Notes: a model not told the origin generated them from the sequence alone. A stretch of DNA of 64,000 bases from Tomocerus qinae (GCA_020055645.1 CM034546.1:80848001-80912000); one strand, 5' to 3'; shown: positions 19,711 to 32,163, counted from the first letter of the stretch. Numbers and translations are program-made.

Positions 19711-20912
19711 GGGCTTGGAAAATAGATTTAGGAATAAGGGTAGATTGGCAATGCTGTATCTGCCTGTGTTATTCCAATTTTCATGCCCTTGTCTCATTGA
19801 TCGCTGACATATCCTTACCAACACTTTTCACTTATTGGTTGTAAGAATGAGTGGAGGGGACGAAATAATAATGCATTGCTAAAACCTGTGGCAATGTCAA
19901 CAAACATTCTGGGAGTGACTTTCACTCCGTATACCAACCAATGCATTGTTCATCCGTCCCTCTCCCCGACTTCCAAAGTCAGCTCTTAACCAATTGACGA
20001 AAACTGCTTGTTAGGATAAACTAAGGATCGAGACAGAAATGAAATTTGACGTCACAATTTCAATTCCCCATCTCTCTGATATATCTATGGTTTGGAATAA
20101 CTAATTACCAAGGGCGTATTAAGGTGATGCGCTTTACAGGCTGAAGCCACCCCCCCCCACGAAGTCCAAGAAAAGGGGAATTTTTGTCTCAATACGATTA
20201 GGCCGCTTTAGACTCATTTCCGTCAAAAAATGCGCGAATATATATCCTTAAAATATCTATTGGAAATCTTAGCCCCCCTTCCAAAACTCAGTAAGGTATA
20301 CGTGCTTGCTAATTACATATACTACCATTAATGTATAGTGTCAATGCAGGAAAAATGTCAATTTCCATCACATTCATGACTATGGCCAACGAAAATGGCA
20401 TCACATTAAAGAAATATTCTATACTCATAAATATCCACCCACCTATACTTATTAAAAGCTACTTATACTCTTCCTATTCCTATCAAGTAACAAGACACGG
20501 TATATTTAATTGAAGTAAGGAGTTTCAACTACCACGTCGCACAGCAGTGACTGTCATAATTTTATCACCGCGCAAGCGTGTATGCATAAAACCGAGTTCC
20601 ATCTGGAGGGAATTTAGCATCTTTAGCAAATAAACCAAATATATATATATATATGAACTATATAAATAATCTATATGAAAAATTGAGAAAACTACAATCA
20701 AAATCATATGACATGGCTAAATAATTTAAATGCTCATATGAAGATGGAGTTTTAGTCACTGTATGTAAATATATTGCAGTTCAGTTTAAAAGATTGCGGA
20801 AAAGGACTCCGCTCATGACTCCCTCCAATCACAAGAACGATAACTTTTTAACATTGACGGTATAGACAATGCTGTATTTAGATTATTTATATTGTAGTTT
20901 TTATATATTAAT
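19711..20912. other. Non-coding stretch with small repeat remnants
   Basis: No gene is seen. At about 20110-20310 there is a GC-tract element similar in style to those at 24130-24400 and 26335-26480. At 20405-20490 lies the reverse-complement relative of the 912-1030 repeat. An (AT)n run occupies 20639-20655. Confidence 0.45.
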
Positions 20913-21066
20913 GTTTTCGATAATGTACCCCAAAGCCCAAAGCAGTTTTCCCGAAGTCCACCACACGCAATGTGCCTGTGTCGGGTAACTTTGGAAGACA
21001 CCCGACATACGCACGTTACGTGTGTTGGACTTTGGGTAAACTGCTTTGGGGTACATTATCGAAAAC
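20913..21066. repeat. 154-bp foldback
   Basis: The left end gttttcgataatgtacccca and right end tggggtacattatcgaaaac are exact inverses. Pairing continues with mismatches nearly to the centre (aagtccaccacacgcaa against tacgtgtgttggactt). Confidence 0.8.
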
Positions 21067-21167
21067 CTTAATATGGCGTACATACAAACATCCGTACATA
21101 CAAACATTCCGATTACGTTTATATTATAGACATGATGAAACGACTCATTTTGGTTATTTAGAGGAAT

Positions 21168-21360
21168 TGGGCTTGCGCATTTTGCTTTTTTGCTTCTAAG
21201 GTACATGTATATAATATTACCTGTGCAATTGATGGGAGGAAAAGGTACTCAAAAGTGTTGCAGTCAGCACTTGGGTTACACATGGGGGAGTGAGTTTTGC
21301 GCTACGCAATATATGCAGGTTCCTTAGGCTCTACTACCAGACATACATGTATAGATAAAT
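21168..21360. repeat. Dispersed repeat shared with 54.3 and 60.6 kb
   Basis: The phrases gcgcattttgctttt, ttgatgggagga, gcaatatatgcaggttcct and ctaccagacat recur at about 60565-60745 in the same orientation. Part recurs at about 54325-54410 in reverse. It is non-coding. Confidence 0.5.
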
Positions 21361-22061
21361 AGATAGATTGGTAAGTTTTTTTTCCTTCTGTGTTTATTAT
21401 ATAGAGATCGAGTTGATCCATCAAAGCGGAATTTTTGAAAAATGGTGGACATTTTCAAGTGGAAATCCCGGATGCTCATTTTGCATGACAGAAAACCAAG
21501 TGCAAAAAATTGGGACTGGATAAATTAAATATTGGAACTATATTCATCATTGCAGCTGCACTCGTCCTTGTTAATGTTGCTCTTTCTTTATGAAGTCAGG
21601 ATTTTTATAGTTTCTGCGTTACTGTTGCTATCACGAATTCTGGATATGGGTATCATAAAAACCGCAGTCGAAGTCTCTTCTCATTGGTGGATTCAAATTG
21701 TTTTTAGCCAATGGGATTGCAGCTTTCAATTACAAAATTTTATATGATTTCCATAAATCACCCCAAGGGGGAATGTTTATTTTTGTTTACTACATTTCAT
21801 GACAACACATAATACACTGAATACACTCATCGATATACCCAATTTTACGACGATACGAACAAATTGTATTGACATAAATATCGATTAAACAAATAAATAA
21901 ACGTGCTACTAATAATTACTAAACGAAACTTTGACTGTTCATGTAGTCGGTACAAATTAACCATACTTGGAAGCATAACACGATCTGTGATCAAAACAGT
22001 ATTGCTAATTGTATCACATTACGAAGACACAGTAAAACAATATATCATTACCATTTTCTTT

Positions 22062-22184
22062 CAGGGCCGCAGCCAGAAAAAAATTTTAGGAGGGGCACCG
22101 AGAAAAAATTAGCTAATTTTCGCGCGAAGCGCAAAAATTTGGGGGGGGGCACGTGCCCCGGTGCCCCCCCTCGCTGCGGCCCTG
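22062..22184. mobile_element. hAT-type MITE, CAGGGCCGCAGC family, copy 3
   Basis: A 123-bp element with termini cagggccgcagc and gctgcggccctg. The exact 8-bp duplication ttttcttt flanks it (22054-22061 and 22185-22192). It lies just inside the left arm of the large foldback. Confidence 0.9.
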
Positions 22185-22301
22185 TTTTCTTTATATGACT
22201 CTAAATCTGAAATTTGTTCCAAATACAACACTTTCAGCTTCACTACCATTATCCTAAAATTAAACATGTAGAAGTATTATGTTTTTAGGTAATGTAGTTC
22301 T

Positions 22302-22432
22302 CAGGACCGCAGCGAGGGGGGGGGGCACCGGGGCACGTGCCCCCCCCCCGAAATCGAGAAAAATAAAGAAATTTTTGTCTAAAATCGCAAAAAACGCTAA
22401 AATTTTCATTTTTTTTTCTGGCTGCGGCCCTG
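22302..22432. mobile_element. hAT-type MITE, CAGGGCCGCAGC family, copy 4
   Basis: A 131-bp element starting caggaccgcagcg and ending gctgcggccctg. The exact 8-bp duplication gtagttct flanks it (22294-22301 and 22433-22440). It is inserted in the loop of the large foldback. Confidence 0.9.
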
Positions 22433-22952
22433 GTAGTTCTATTTTCTTGTTGTAAAAGAGGGTACATTGAGAGTGTTTAGGTATTCAGATTCAGAGTCAT
22501 GTAAATCGTAATTGTAATCATGTAGTCGTTTTATTGTGTCTATGTAATGTGATACAATTAGCAATTCTGTTTAGATCGCAGATAGATCGTGTTATGCTTC
22601 CAAGTATGGTTAAATTGTATCGACTATCATGAACAGTCAAAGTTCCGTTTAGTAATTAATAGTGCTAGCAAGTTTCAGTAATTAAATATTTATGTCAATA
22701 CAACTTGTTCGTATCGTCGTAAAATTAGATATATTGATGTGTGTATTCAGCAGTGTATTATGTCTGTTGTAATGAAATGTAGTAAGCAAAAATAAACATT
22801 CCCCCTTGGGGTGATTTGTGGAAAGCATATAAAATTTTGTAAATGAAAGCTTCAATCCTATTGGCTAAAAACAATTTGAATCCACCAATGAGAAGAGACT
22901 TCGACTGCGGTTTTTATGATACCCATATCCCGAATTCGTGATAGCAACAGTA

Positions 22953-23841
22953 CAAAACATATATCAACCGATTTTGAATGCTATAAGTGCTATTGAAACT
23001 TCATTGAGAGTCACATTTGAAAGATTACTGTCAGGGTTACCAGGTATACTTAAATGGCAAGTATAATAAATATAATTAAATTAGGCCTGATACTTAAAAT
23101 ACTTCGAAGTATTTTAAAATGAGTTATAAGTTATACTTAAATGAGTTAAAATCGCTGTCAATGAAATACACTTGACTCTGTATAATAATTTTTATTATTT
23201 GTCAATGTGTTATTATTGTATTGACATTTATTGTGTATAATGCCATGATCATGATAAACACTTAATTCCTGAAAACGATTTACTGTTGGCTGCAAGCTTT
23301 ACAGCGGGTTATATTGCACACGCAAGGCTTGAAAGAAATTGGTTCACATTAAAATTTATAAAGCTACGGGGATGAAATTTTAAGCGGATCGATATAATTC
23401 TGGCTTGAAATATATAAAGTGATAAATATTTCAAGCCAGAAGTTAATAGCGAACTGGAACACTTCTAAACGCTAGCTTACTACTACAGCCGATATTACTC
23501 TTGTTCACCTAATGTAATGCCTAAGTAAAGATGTACTCTTATAATTTTACTTATAAATGCCACAGCACAAAAACTACGATTTAAAATATATATTGAATGT
23601 GGTCAACAATAAGGCTAACACATGAAATTGATAATTGAAAGCCTGTTAGGAACAACTAGATATCTCGTAACTAAGTTTAGTAACTATGAAAACAAATTTG
23701 AAAATTATGAAAAATACATACGGGGGGAGAAAATAATGTGCACCACTCCCCTATTAACACCCGAATTTTACTTATTTATTTTTATTGGAATATGTCAATC
23801 CGTAGTTTACCACCACAAGCCATATCAGAAGGCTCGCCCAT
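22953..23841. other. AT-rich non-coding stretch
   Basis: No gene is visible. A hairpin around ttctggcttgaaatat / atatttcaagccagaa lies at about 23397-23440. Confidence 0.45.
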
Positions 23842-24060
23842 ATGGTTGAGTTTCTTATTATAAGTCTCTGGTGGATGGACGACCTCACTAAGGAATAATT
23901 CATCGTTATTGTGCTCGATAGATGTCCCACCACTGCATTTGACTGTACATGCACGTTACCTTGAGTGCAGTGGTGGGGCATTTATCGAGCGCAATAACGA
24001 TGATTATTCCTTAGTGAGGTCGCCCATCCACCAGAGACTTATAATAAGAAACTCAACCAT
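23842..24060. repeat. 219-bp foldback
   Basis: The arms begin atggttgagtttcttattat and end with its exact inverse. They pair over ~95 bp each (tctggtggatgg, cctcactaaggaat, catcgttattg, ccccaccactgca) around a ~30-bp loop. Confidence 0.85.
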
Positions 24061-24099
24061 TAGAGTGACGAAGAACTTTAATATTATTTCTACTTTGAC

Positions 24100-25570
24100 T
24101 GCGCCCTAATGAAGACAAATTTACCTTAGGACATAGATGTATTGAGGGGTGGGCTTTACGGGCTCGCGCCGCCCCGCCCCCGAAATCCAAGATAAAAGGT
24201 TTTTCTTCTCAAAATAGCAATTTCTCGCTCCGCGAGATTCTTTGCAATTTTTACCCCATTTTCTCGTTACGGGCGAATGTATATTTAAGATATATATATA
24301 CCACGGAAAAAAGAGGGTGAAAGGTCTTTTTTTCTAGACCCGAAAGTCAAAGTAAAATGTAGCCGAAGGTTGGGGGACATGACGTACAGTTATCAAGGAG
24401 TATGTCTCCGGTAGTAATTTTACAATTTTTTAATTCGGTTTTTCATGTCTATTGCCCGTTATGTATTAAACAGGTGACGTATATGTGTAAATCCATTTTT
24501 AAATGGGCTCGGCTAAGCCTTCAGAACTAGTCGCCCTAGCCATGCATGAGTACTACTAAGTATTTAAAAATTATGCTAGGGGTCGTTCATAAATGTGTTT
24601 TCCATAAATTACGCTGACGTTTGGTAAAGATTTACATCATTTCTGACAAATACTTTTATGAACAACCCCTAGCACAATCTGTTGATTTTTAATAGTTTAA
24701 ATCGTTTAGTAATGATAGCGTAATTTATGGAAAACACATTTATGAACGACCCCTAGCATAATTTTTAAATTCTTAGTAGTTTTTTATAATTTGTAAGCGA
24801 ATCGTTTCAACCCAATACAATGATTTAGTAAGAGCCCATAATAGTAGTAAGGCTAGTGTAAGGAATAGCGTTATTACTATTCTGGACTCTCACTAGATCG
24901 TTTTATTGGATTGAAACGATTCGCTCACATTTTTATGTATTCATAGTTCATTGGTACACAATCATAAAGAGAAAACGTCATTTTTGAAACCTACATTATT
25001 TATGGACGGTCCCTAATATTTTTTGTTAACATTTAATTTGGTATATCATTTAGTACGGAATTAATAAATACAATACACGAAATTTTATAATTTATATCAT
25101 TACATCATTGGCGGAGACTGCCCTTGGTGTTATTATAGGAGGCGTTGAGTGTATTAGCCTGTCGTACTTGCCCTTTGACACGTCTTCATGTCAAAAGAAC
25201 GGCACAAATGCTGAAATTGTAAGTGTGCGGACATTATCTTCCATTTTGGACTGTTTCTGTCTGCCCGTTCAGTTCATGCCAGTTTCTACCACTGGCCACT
25301 ATCACCTATAATGTCAGCCTTCCTCGACTCGGAAAATTTCTTTTGTCTACGAGTTTGAATGGGAACTGTACAGTGTGAACGAAAACTCTCATATTTGTAG
25401 AGGGGGTAGTGGATGTTGTTTCGCACACTGGACATGAATCGAAAATGCATGCAGGCCATTTTTTCAGTGAGGGGGTAATATATCATGTCTTTCAACCTTC
25501 GGCTACATTTTACTTTAACTTTCGGGTCTAGAAAAAAAGGCCTTTTCATCCTCCGTTTTTCCGTGATTTA
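24100..25570. repeat. Cluster of nested small inverted repeats
   Basis: Foldback 24561-24771 has termini around ctaggggtcgttcataaatg. Foldback 24796-24940 has arms gcgaatcgtttcaa / ttgaaacgattcgc. The phrase block tagacccgaaagtcaaagtaaaatgtagc at 24330-24365 returns in reverse complement at 25500-25535, enclosing both. No gene is seen, and the short open frames follow the repeat arms. Confidence 0.65.
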
Positions 25571-25865
25571 TATGAAATGTTACCCCCCCCCCCCCGAAAC
25601 CCAGTTCTGCATAGGTGGTTGCCTTAGGATTTGTTAGTTTTCAGTATTTCAATGGGGTTTTTCGATGTAGACAGAGGTGAAATACGAATGCAGTATGAGA
25701 AAATGATTTTGAAGGCCATAAATTCAAAATTGCCATTATTTTCTAAAGACGTTTGGCTGCGTTTATTTCAAAATTATTTGACCTTAGGGCGATTTTTATT
25801 GATTTGCACTATTAGGTCAACACAAAGTGCTAATATTGTATCATTGCATTTATATTTTTCCTGGA
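25571..25865. other. Non-coding stretch
   Basis: A homopolymer C run is followed by AT-rich sequence containing a short open frame (25631-25885) with no recognised motif. I see nothing else. Confidence 0.4.
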
Positions 25866-26139
25866 TCGAAAAACAGAGGGGGTAGGTTATTTTTTCAGGC
25901 TTTCCGACAGCCAAACTAAAATCCGATTAGTTTTTGGTTTTTAGGTATTTCTCTTACCCGGTAAATTTTCAATGGAACTCAGTTGGCATCCGGGCAACCA
26001 AGTATGTCACCTGTAAGACCCGTATAATATTTATCAGGTAAGACAAATACGTAAAAACCGAAAATTCTAATCATCGGCTTCATTTTAGTTTGGCTGTCGG
26101 GACGCCTGAAAAAATAACCTACTCCCTCTGTTTTTCGAT
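25866..26139. repeat. ~274-bp foldback
   Basis: The left arm atcgaaaaacagagggggtag and right arm ctactccctctgtttttcgat pair, as do the inner blocks attttttcaggc / gcctgaaaaaat and gacagccaaactaaaat / attttagtttggctgtc. Confidence 0.8.
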
Positions 26140-26847
26140 GGATCGAATTGCTTATAATATTAGCCCTTCAGTGAAGTATTGTCTGAAGTCTGAATTGTAT
26201 CCAGCCAATCAGTAAAATGAAAAGCCAATCGATGTATGAACAAATTTTTATGTAAATTTTTTTGGATATACATCAAGTTTTGTCTGCATTAAAGGTTTTG
26301 GCATATGAGTTTCTGAGCCTGAACGTATACAAAACTGGGTTTCGGGGGGAGGCCAACATTTCATATAGATATCTTAAATATATGCGAAAATCTTAGCATT
26401 TTTGACGAAAATGAGTCTAAAACGGTCTAAAAATTGCAAAGAACCGCAAAGTGTTTATTAGGCATACTGTTATTAGTATTTCTCAGTTCATTCAAATTCA
26501 ATGCGTTTAAAGCGAAAGGACTGACAGACTGCGATTCTATTAGCTCGTCCCGTCGGGTGGCTTGAACTTGAATATGGTTGACTGAACGAAGCAATGGAAA
26601 TGGCAATGGGTATAATGTTTTTTAATATTTCTCCAAGGGAATGGCAAAACAATTCAAATATAAATGTGGGTAAAATAATATTTTTTCCTACCCTGTACTT
26701 AAATTATGCAATTTTTTTGCAAATTTTATTGTTTACGAAAAACCGCTCCGAGATATCTAGTTACTCGTAAAAGGCTTTCAATTATTGATAACAATTGTGA
26801 ATAAAATTTAAAAATATTATTTCAATTTTGTAATTTATTATTACTTT
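26140..26847. other. Non-coding stretch with one GC-tract repeat
   Basis: At about 26335-26480 lies a degenerate element resembling those at 20110 and 24130 (ggggggaggcc, cttaaatatatgcgaaaat, gacgaaaatgagtctaaaac). The rest is AT-rich. No gene is seen. Confidence 0.4.
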
Positions 26848-27723
26848 TCACAAAATCTTTGGACAATTTTCCCCATGTAATGACACTGTACTTTCTTCTG
26901 AAAACCCAATCGATTTGATGTGTTCCGAAACAATTTTTTCTTCATTTTCAGACAGATGTTGAGTAATTGTCAATGCAGCCCAACCTACTTGGCCATTGGG
27001 GAAACAATAAATGGCAATACTCAGATTTTTGTTGTCGCCATATGTAAAGTACATGTTGAAATTTTCATCTGAAATAAATAAATAAGTACAAGATTCAAGA
27101 TTTATAACTTATTGTAATTAACGCGCAGCATGGCTTAAATCATTTGCCTAATTACACCAAACAAAGCTTTTAAATTACGATATTTGCTGGGGCCGAAACT
27201 GTGCATATCACAAATAAAAAGTCCCAAACTGTCTTTAGACATCGTGCAATTCCAATGAGCTGTAAGATTTCCAAAGCCGTAGACTCCTCCATCTTCCTCG
27301 GAACTCACGTGTTCAATTTTTATTCTGATGCAAGCGTCATCAAAATTATCATGCAGAGTGAACAGTTGTCCTTTTAAAACTTCAGCAAAGTGAAGTCTGA
27401 TGATGTCGTTGCCATCTTCGACGTGCCAACCTTCTTCGGGCTGATTTTCTTGAGCCTGCAATAGTTTTTAGTATAATTTAGATGACATAGCTAGATAACA
27501 GTTTGTAAAATTGAAATTTACTTAACTTCCTTTTCCGCTAAAACTTCCTTTTTAAATATAGTTCGTAAGAAATTAATACCCATTTGATGTCATGGCCAAT
27601 ATTTGGTTTTGGAGTGAAGCATAAATTTGTAAAATGCTTCTGAGAGTCTTCGCATGATGTGTCTTTTATTGCAGTAGAAAATTGTTCAAAAAGAAAAAGA
27701 AATACAAATACCAATAAATACAT
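26848..27723 (-). CDS. Secreted lipocalin-like protein, three exons
   Basis: Coding exons on the minus strand are 27723-27580, 27455-27158 and 27068-26848. All junctions are GT-AG and in phase (0 and 1), giving 220 codons plus stop. Residues 1-18 are a signal peptide (MYLLVFVFLFLFEQFSTA). The last third resembles apolipoprotein-D-type lipocalins: a TYGDNKNLSIAIYC strand, then a helix, and the terminal Cys phrase GENCPKIL. Cysteines earlier in the chain (CEDS, DDACIR) could form the usual disulphides. Length suits a lipocalin (small hydrophobic-ligand carrier). The canonical GxW entry motif is not clear, so the family call is probable rather than certain. Possible glycosylation: NLT and NCT. 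Confidence 0.72.
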
Positions 27724-28007
27724 TGTTAGAAAATAACAAATATCTGTGGAAATAAAAATAAAACTGTTTTTGAAGAGTGTCGACTATCGGTAGATTAGGC
27801 TCCTCAAAACAAAATGAATCTACTCATTATAATGACATTCACAACATTATTTATGTAAAACAGTTTCTATGCATTTAGTCTTACTTTAAAATAATTTTCC
27901 TTAATAATCCTTTCCGTAATGAGGGGGTAAAAAATAAATACCTGTACAAAAAGCATGTTAAATCGGGAAAAAATCTATTATTCATGTTGCATTCAAGTTT
28001 TAATAGA
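27724..28007. other. Upstream region of the lipocalin-like gene
   Basis: AT-rich sequence separates the lipocalin start from the next inverted repeat. No obvious core promoter is identified. Confidence 0.35.
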
Positions 28008-29210
28008 TGTAATGTATATGTTGTGGGCGGAGAGGGAAAGGAGACTGGGAGGGATATAATGTAGTCCCTCTCCGACTAGACTGGGAGAGATGCTCTGTAC
28101 CGCTAGCGGTACCGAGCCATGAGGTTTCCGACTGGGAGGGATATGTCGTAAAGGATTGATATGAATGATCTTATATGTGTGTAAGTGCCACAAATATCGC
28201 AGATTTTAGGTTACTCTAGTCTTTACCCATTCCCAGGATCGACAGATCAAATACTGATCCAACAAACTTACCATGTAAAGTTCTCCAAAGACTAGAAAAT
28301 GGTAATCTTAAACTACAATGTGCCCAGGGGAGCATTAAATGTATGGTAAGTGAAGTAAATGTCGGTCGATGGACCGCTGCATGAAATCGACACAACTGGA
28401 TGGCCGGAGGCACCCAGGCACCTATAAAGTACATAACTGCATTGCGATCTGTAACATCGTACACCTCTCAATCCATTTGCAAGTGCAAGGGTAACTGTCA
28501 AAGTAAAAAATTCCTCTGTATAAAAAGCACTGTGGTACTAAATACCACAACGGCAGCAGCCGTTCTTGCAAAAATTTAAATAATTGAACTCCTCCTGGCT
28601 TTGGAAAAAATATCAATTAATAATAATTATAACAGCGTAGCATACTTAACCATTTGACTGTCAATCTTGACTTAATAATTTATGATTTAATTATGACTGA
28701 TATAAAAAGTGCAATATACTTAGTATTTATGAATATTATAGAAAATAATGATTACAATGAATAAATGTAAGAGTAACCTAAAATCTGCGATATTTGTGGC
28801 ATTTATACACATAGGATCATTCATATCAATCCTTTACGACATATCCCTCCCAGTCGGAAACCTCATGGCTCGGTACCGCTAGCGGTACAGAGCTATCTCT
28901 CCCAGTATAGTCGGAGAGGGACATTATCAATGTTCCATTTTAGCCGGCTAAAAATGATTTTGACCAGCCAGCCGGCTAAATTGGCTGAAATGGCTAGTGG
29001 TCAAAATGGCCAAATATCATGGGTTTTCAAATTTCCAACCAAATCAAGGATGATTTTCTCAGTTCACATAGCCCCATTTGTCTATTTTTGGCCATTTAAG
29101 CCATTTAAGCCAATGGCTAAAAAGAATTTCAATCAGCCGGCTGGTTCGAACACTGGACATTATATCCCTCCCAGTCTTCTTTCCCTCTCCGCCTACAACA
29201 TATACCTACA
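28008..29210. repeat. ~1.2-kb inverted-repeat element
   Basis: The left arm is about 28008-28217. The right arm is 28769-28919 continued at 29164-29210. They pair through gggcggagagggaa, gactgggagggatat, ccgctagcggtacc and aaatctgcgatatttgtgg blocks. The centre (28218-28768) is non-repetitive and non-coding. The right arm is split by a complete hAT-type MITE. Confidence 0.8.
28928..29155. mobile_element. hAT-type MITE, TIR CARTGTTCSA, 8-bp TSD
   Basis: A 228-bp element starts caatgttccattttagccgg and ends ccggctggttcgaacactg. It is flanked by the exact 8-bp repeat gacattat (28920-28927 and 29156-29163). The subterminal region is rich in agccggctaaa and aatggct motifs. A partial relative starts at 33552. 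Confidence 0.88.
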
Positions 29211-30187
29211 TATTTTATACGCATCAATCTTGTTGATCGCATGTTTAGCTTGTCAGTAAGTATGAGAAGCCTTCCGCAATAAATTTCTGCATGTCATCAT
29301 TTCGAGTAATTATTGTTTTACATGCACATCGATACTAAGGTTCAAATTATATTTACTTGCATAGTATATTCATGATTTTCCTTATTAAAATTATATAGAC
29401 ATTCCTTAATTTTGTACTGTTAGATAAAGATGAAGAGAGAAATGAACAACGAACAACACTATCTCATAACATGGCATTCCCTACCACTGCACACTTATTA
29501 CTTACTTATTGTTAACCTAACTAAATTAATGCATAGATTTTCTTTAATCATCTCTGCAAGAATTTACATGCTAACTAACATCTATCTAGGTCTAGAACCC
29601 TCAGGCGTACAGGTCTGTCTAGTGGTCTAAACAGCCGCTTCTCAGGCTGAGGTCTGGAACTGGGAGAAGCTGTCATTGCCGTATATTCGTTATTAGCTTT
29701 GATTTGCCTATCTTGGTGACAATATGATTATCTATCAATGCCCTGTCTTAGTGTATGGATTGTTCTGTTGGTCTGTATACGTGCTACGAGTTCTACCTAG
29801 CACAAGTCTGGACAATGGGATGCACATGAGGTGATAAGGTGGGTTGAAGTAGACTGCCATAAGTGATTTGCGCATTGGTCACTGGCGGTCGGCTTACATG
29901 TCCCGGTCCCTCTCTGCCTGCTCACCAGATTGAGTTGCGGGACTGTGTTGATTAAGTCGTTCCGTCTCATGGTTCAGTACTCTTCACTAAGTCTCTTAGT
30001 GTAAGTCTGTACACTTCAGTAAAATTGTTCTGGGAGTCACTGCAAGTAAGCCCTCGCGGCTTGAGCGGTAGCATAGCTCTACTTATCAATAGTAGTAGCC
30101 GTGCTCTTCCCTAACACACATTTAGAACCCTAGAAAATTTTATTTACCTATTGAAGAAATTTCTAACATCAATATAATAATATATAA
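29211..30187. other. Non-coding stretch
   Basis: I see no supported gene. The 29600-30110 part is richer in G and C (ctcaggctgaggtctgg, gtctctagtg-like phrases) and lacks a long frame. It could be an old repeat, but no family was recognised. Confidence 0.4.
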
Positions 30188-31397
30188 TATATCGTCCTTT
30201 ACGGAACGAAAAATCCAAAAAATCCATTTTTTGTTTGGTGGACGAATAATCCTACCGTAAATATCGATAAAGTTCCACGCGTTGATTTTCAAACTGTCAA
30301 TTTTTATTTAATTTTCATTGCAAAAGTTTAAAATGAGAAAGAGTTAATAAAAATTGGATTCATATTTCATCTTCTGAAGACAGGGATACATCCATCGGGT
30401 CCACTAGGTCGACGTCCATGTCTTCGTCGTCCAAAGGCAGTGAAATATCATCCTCATGGATCAGATGCTGTTCCAATTGCATGTACTGCTGCTGTAGCAA
30501 TAACATTTAACTGTTTGCTGACCTTGGTCATCGAGCTTTCTTCACATAATTTAATAGTCTTTATCTTAATAGCCAAATTTCTTGACAAGTTTATGGGTTT
30601 TTCCTGGCCACAAAACTTTTCATTTCTAAATAGGGATTTCACAGCCTTTCTTAGAATTGCATTAGTGATTTTTCCACTAATTTTCATCAAAATCGTTGGT
30701 GGACATTTTTGTGGGTTTTAGAAATTCTGATAAAACCCGCAAAAAAGTTAAAAATTAGACCACATTCGATTTTGATGAAAATGGTTGGACAAATCACTAA
30801 AATGATTCTAAGAAAGGCTGTGAAACCACTTTTTGGAAATAGAAAGTTTTGTGGCCAGGAAAAATCCAAAAACTTGGAAAACGGCACATTTTAATTATCA
30901 TTTTATTTTCATTTTTTACCTTTTATTTTTAGTAATATTTTTGAACCCCTGAAGGCAAATGACATTTATCAAAGTACCCTCATTAGTGCAACTTTGGACG
31001 GCCTTTTGATTGTTATCAACAGTTTTGCCGTACTACTTCCAGTTATTCCGGTACAGGGAGCATCGATAGACATTTGACACCCTGTTGATATGCACTTATC
31101 TTATTCAGTAAATTTGCCTTTTACTTACATTAACATTAATACGTAGGTAAAAGTACCCGGAATTATTTGTTAAAACGACCTAAAAAGCGAAGTAAAATTC
31201 AAATAATTCCGCGCACGCGGAATTTACGTTAATTTACGGTATATCCATTTTTCGTTTGGTGCAGAAAATAGCCTAACTCCACTAATAAGCGTATGGATAT
31301 AGGCTTTTTCCGCCACCAAACAAAAATGGAGTTTGGCTTTTTCGTGCACCAAACTAAAAATAGATTTGGTCTTTTTCGTTCCTTAAAGGACGATATA
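30188..31397. mobile_element. TIR element with pogo-like transposase tail
   Basis: The ends atatcgtcctttacggaacgaaaaa and tttttcgttccttaaaggacgatat are near-perfect inversions beside TA-rich flanks, as expected of Tc1/mariner/pogo elements. On the minus strand, 30480 to about 30358 encodes an acidic tail (DDEDMDV, then DPMDVSLSSEDE, stop). It closely parallels the tail of the Tigger-like transposase remnant at 40.6 kb. The centre (30585-30880) is a foldback. No full transposase remains. Confidence 0.6.
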
Positions 31398-31538
31398 ATG
31401 ATAATCATTTTCATCATTCTATTTTTGGAACAGCTAACTGAATATCTACTAACTTCACAACTTCAGTATTTCGGCCATAATATTTGATGTATCTGTACTG
31501 CAGAGGTGGGCTTTATCGTACTTACATACCTTACCTTA

Positions 31539-32163
31539 CACTCTAAAAAAAATTCAGCACAAGCAGTTGAGTAAACTGCTTTTTGATCAACCTTGTCTAA
31601 AATTTTGACAACTGTTGTTTAAATCTAACTCAATGAGTTGGAATGTGCAACTGTTGTATAATATTTTAGCAATGGATGAGTAAATTGCTGTTATCGTCAA
31701 CGATTAAATATAATTTACTCAACCATTGCTGATTATTAAATCATTGTTGTATAAATTTTTAGCAATGGTTAATTAAACTGTTGGTATCGTCAACGGTTAG
31801 ATATAATTTACTCAACCATTGCTAATTGATTAGTCAATGATCGGACTAATAATACTCAAAATGTTGAGCATTTCCCAGAAAGGAATAAGTACAGGCTATT
31901 CCTTCCGTTATGACAACAAGTAAATGTAGGTATGTGGTAATGTGCCTCGATAGTACAGAGCAGGAGCAAGGCTTCGGTACCCGCATCGGGTTATACTTTT
32001 TGCACATGTTTACTCTGGCATTGAGTAAAAATTTAAATCAAGAGTTGAGGAATACGTTTATACACCATGTTGAGTAAACTGAACTCAATATGTCAGTCGG
32101 CGCATTTTTAACTCAGTTGTTGAGTTCAGTTTACTCAAATTTGACTGAAAATTTCTTAGAGTG
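31539..32163. mobile_element. MITE with CACTCTAA termini and TA duplication
   Basis: A 625-bp element begins cactctaaaaaaaattcag and ends ctgaaaatttcttagagtg, with TA on both sides (31537-31538 and 32164-32165). Inside, a ~105-bp segment is tandemly duplicated (gcaatggatgagtaaattgctg... and gcaatggttaattaaactgttg...), and ttgagtaaa motifs recur throughout. It is non-coding. Confidence 0.7.

Larger units (their letters stand above)
21620..22952. repeat. 1.33-kb foldback with ~420-bp arms
   Basis: Arms 21620-22040 and 22528-22952 are long imperfect inverted repeats with many exact blocks (for example ctgttgctatcacgaattc, gacttcgactgcggtttttatg, attccccct(t/c)gggg, acatacttggaagcataaca in one sense). 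The ~490-bp loop contains two CAGGGCCGCAGC MITEs. A transcript across it would form a very long hairpin. No transposase is present. Confidence 0.85.

Noticed and set aside
29140-29155. tRNA-like GGTTCGAA box
   Set aside because: It is part of the terminal repeat of a hAT-type MITE, and no cloverleaf can be drawn around it.
30440-30894. Opposing ORFs with FLDFSWPQNF-like phrases on both strands
   Set aside because: They arise from the two arms of a central foldback that encode each other's reverse complement, with no recognised family.
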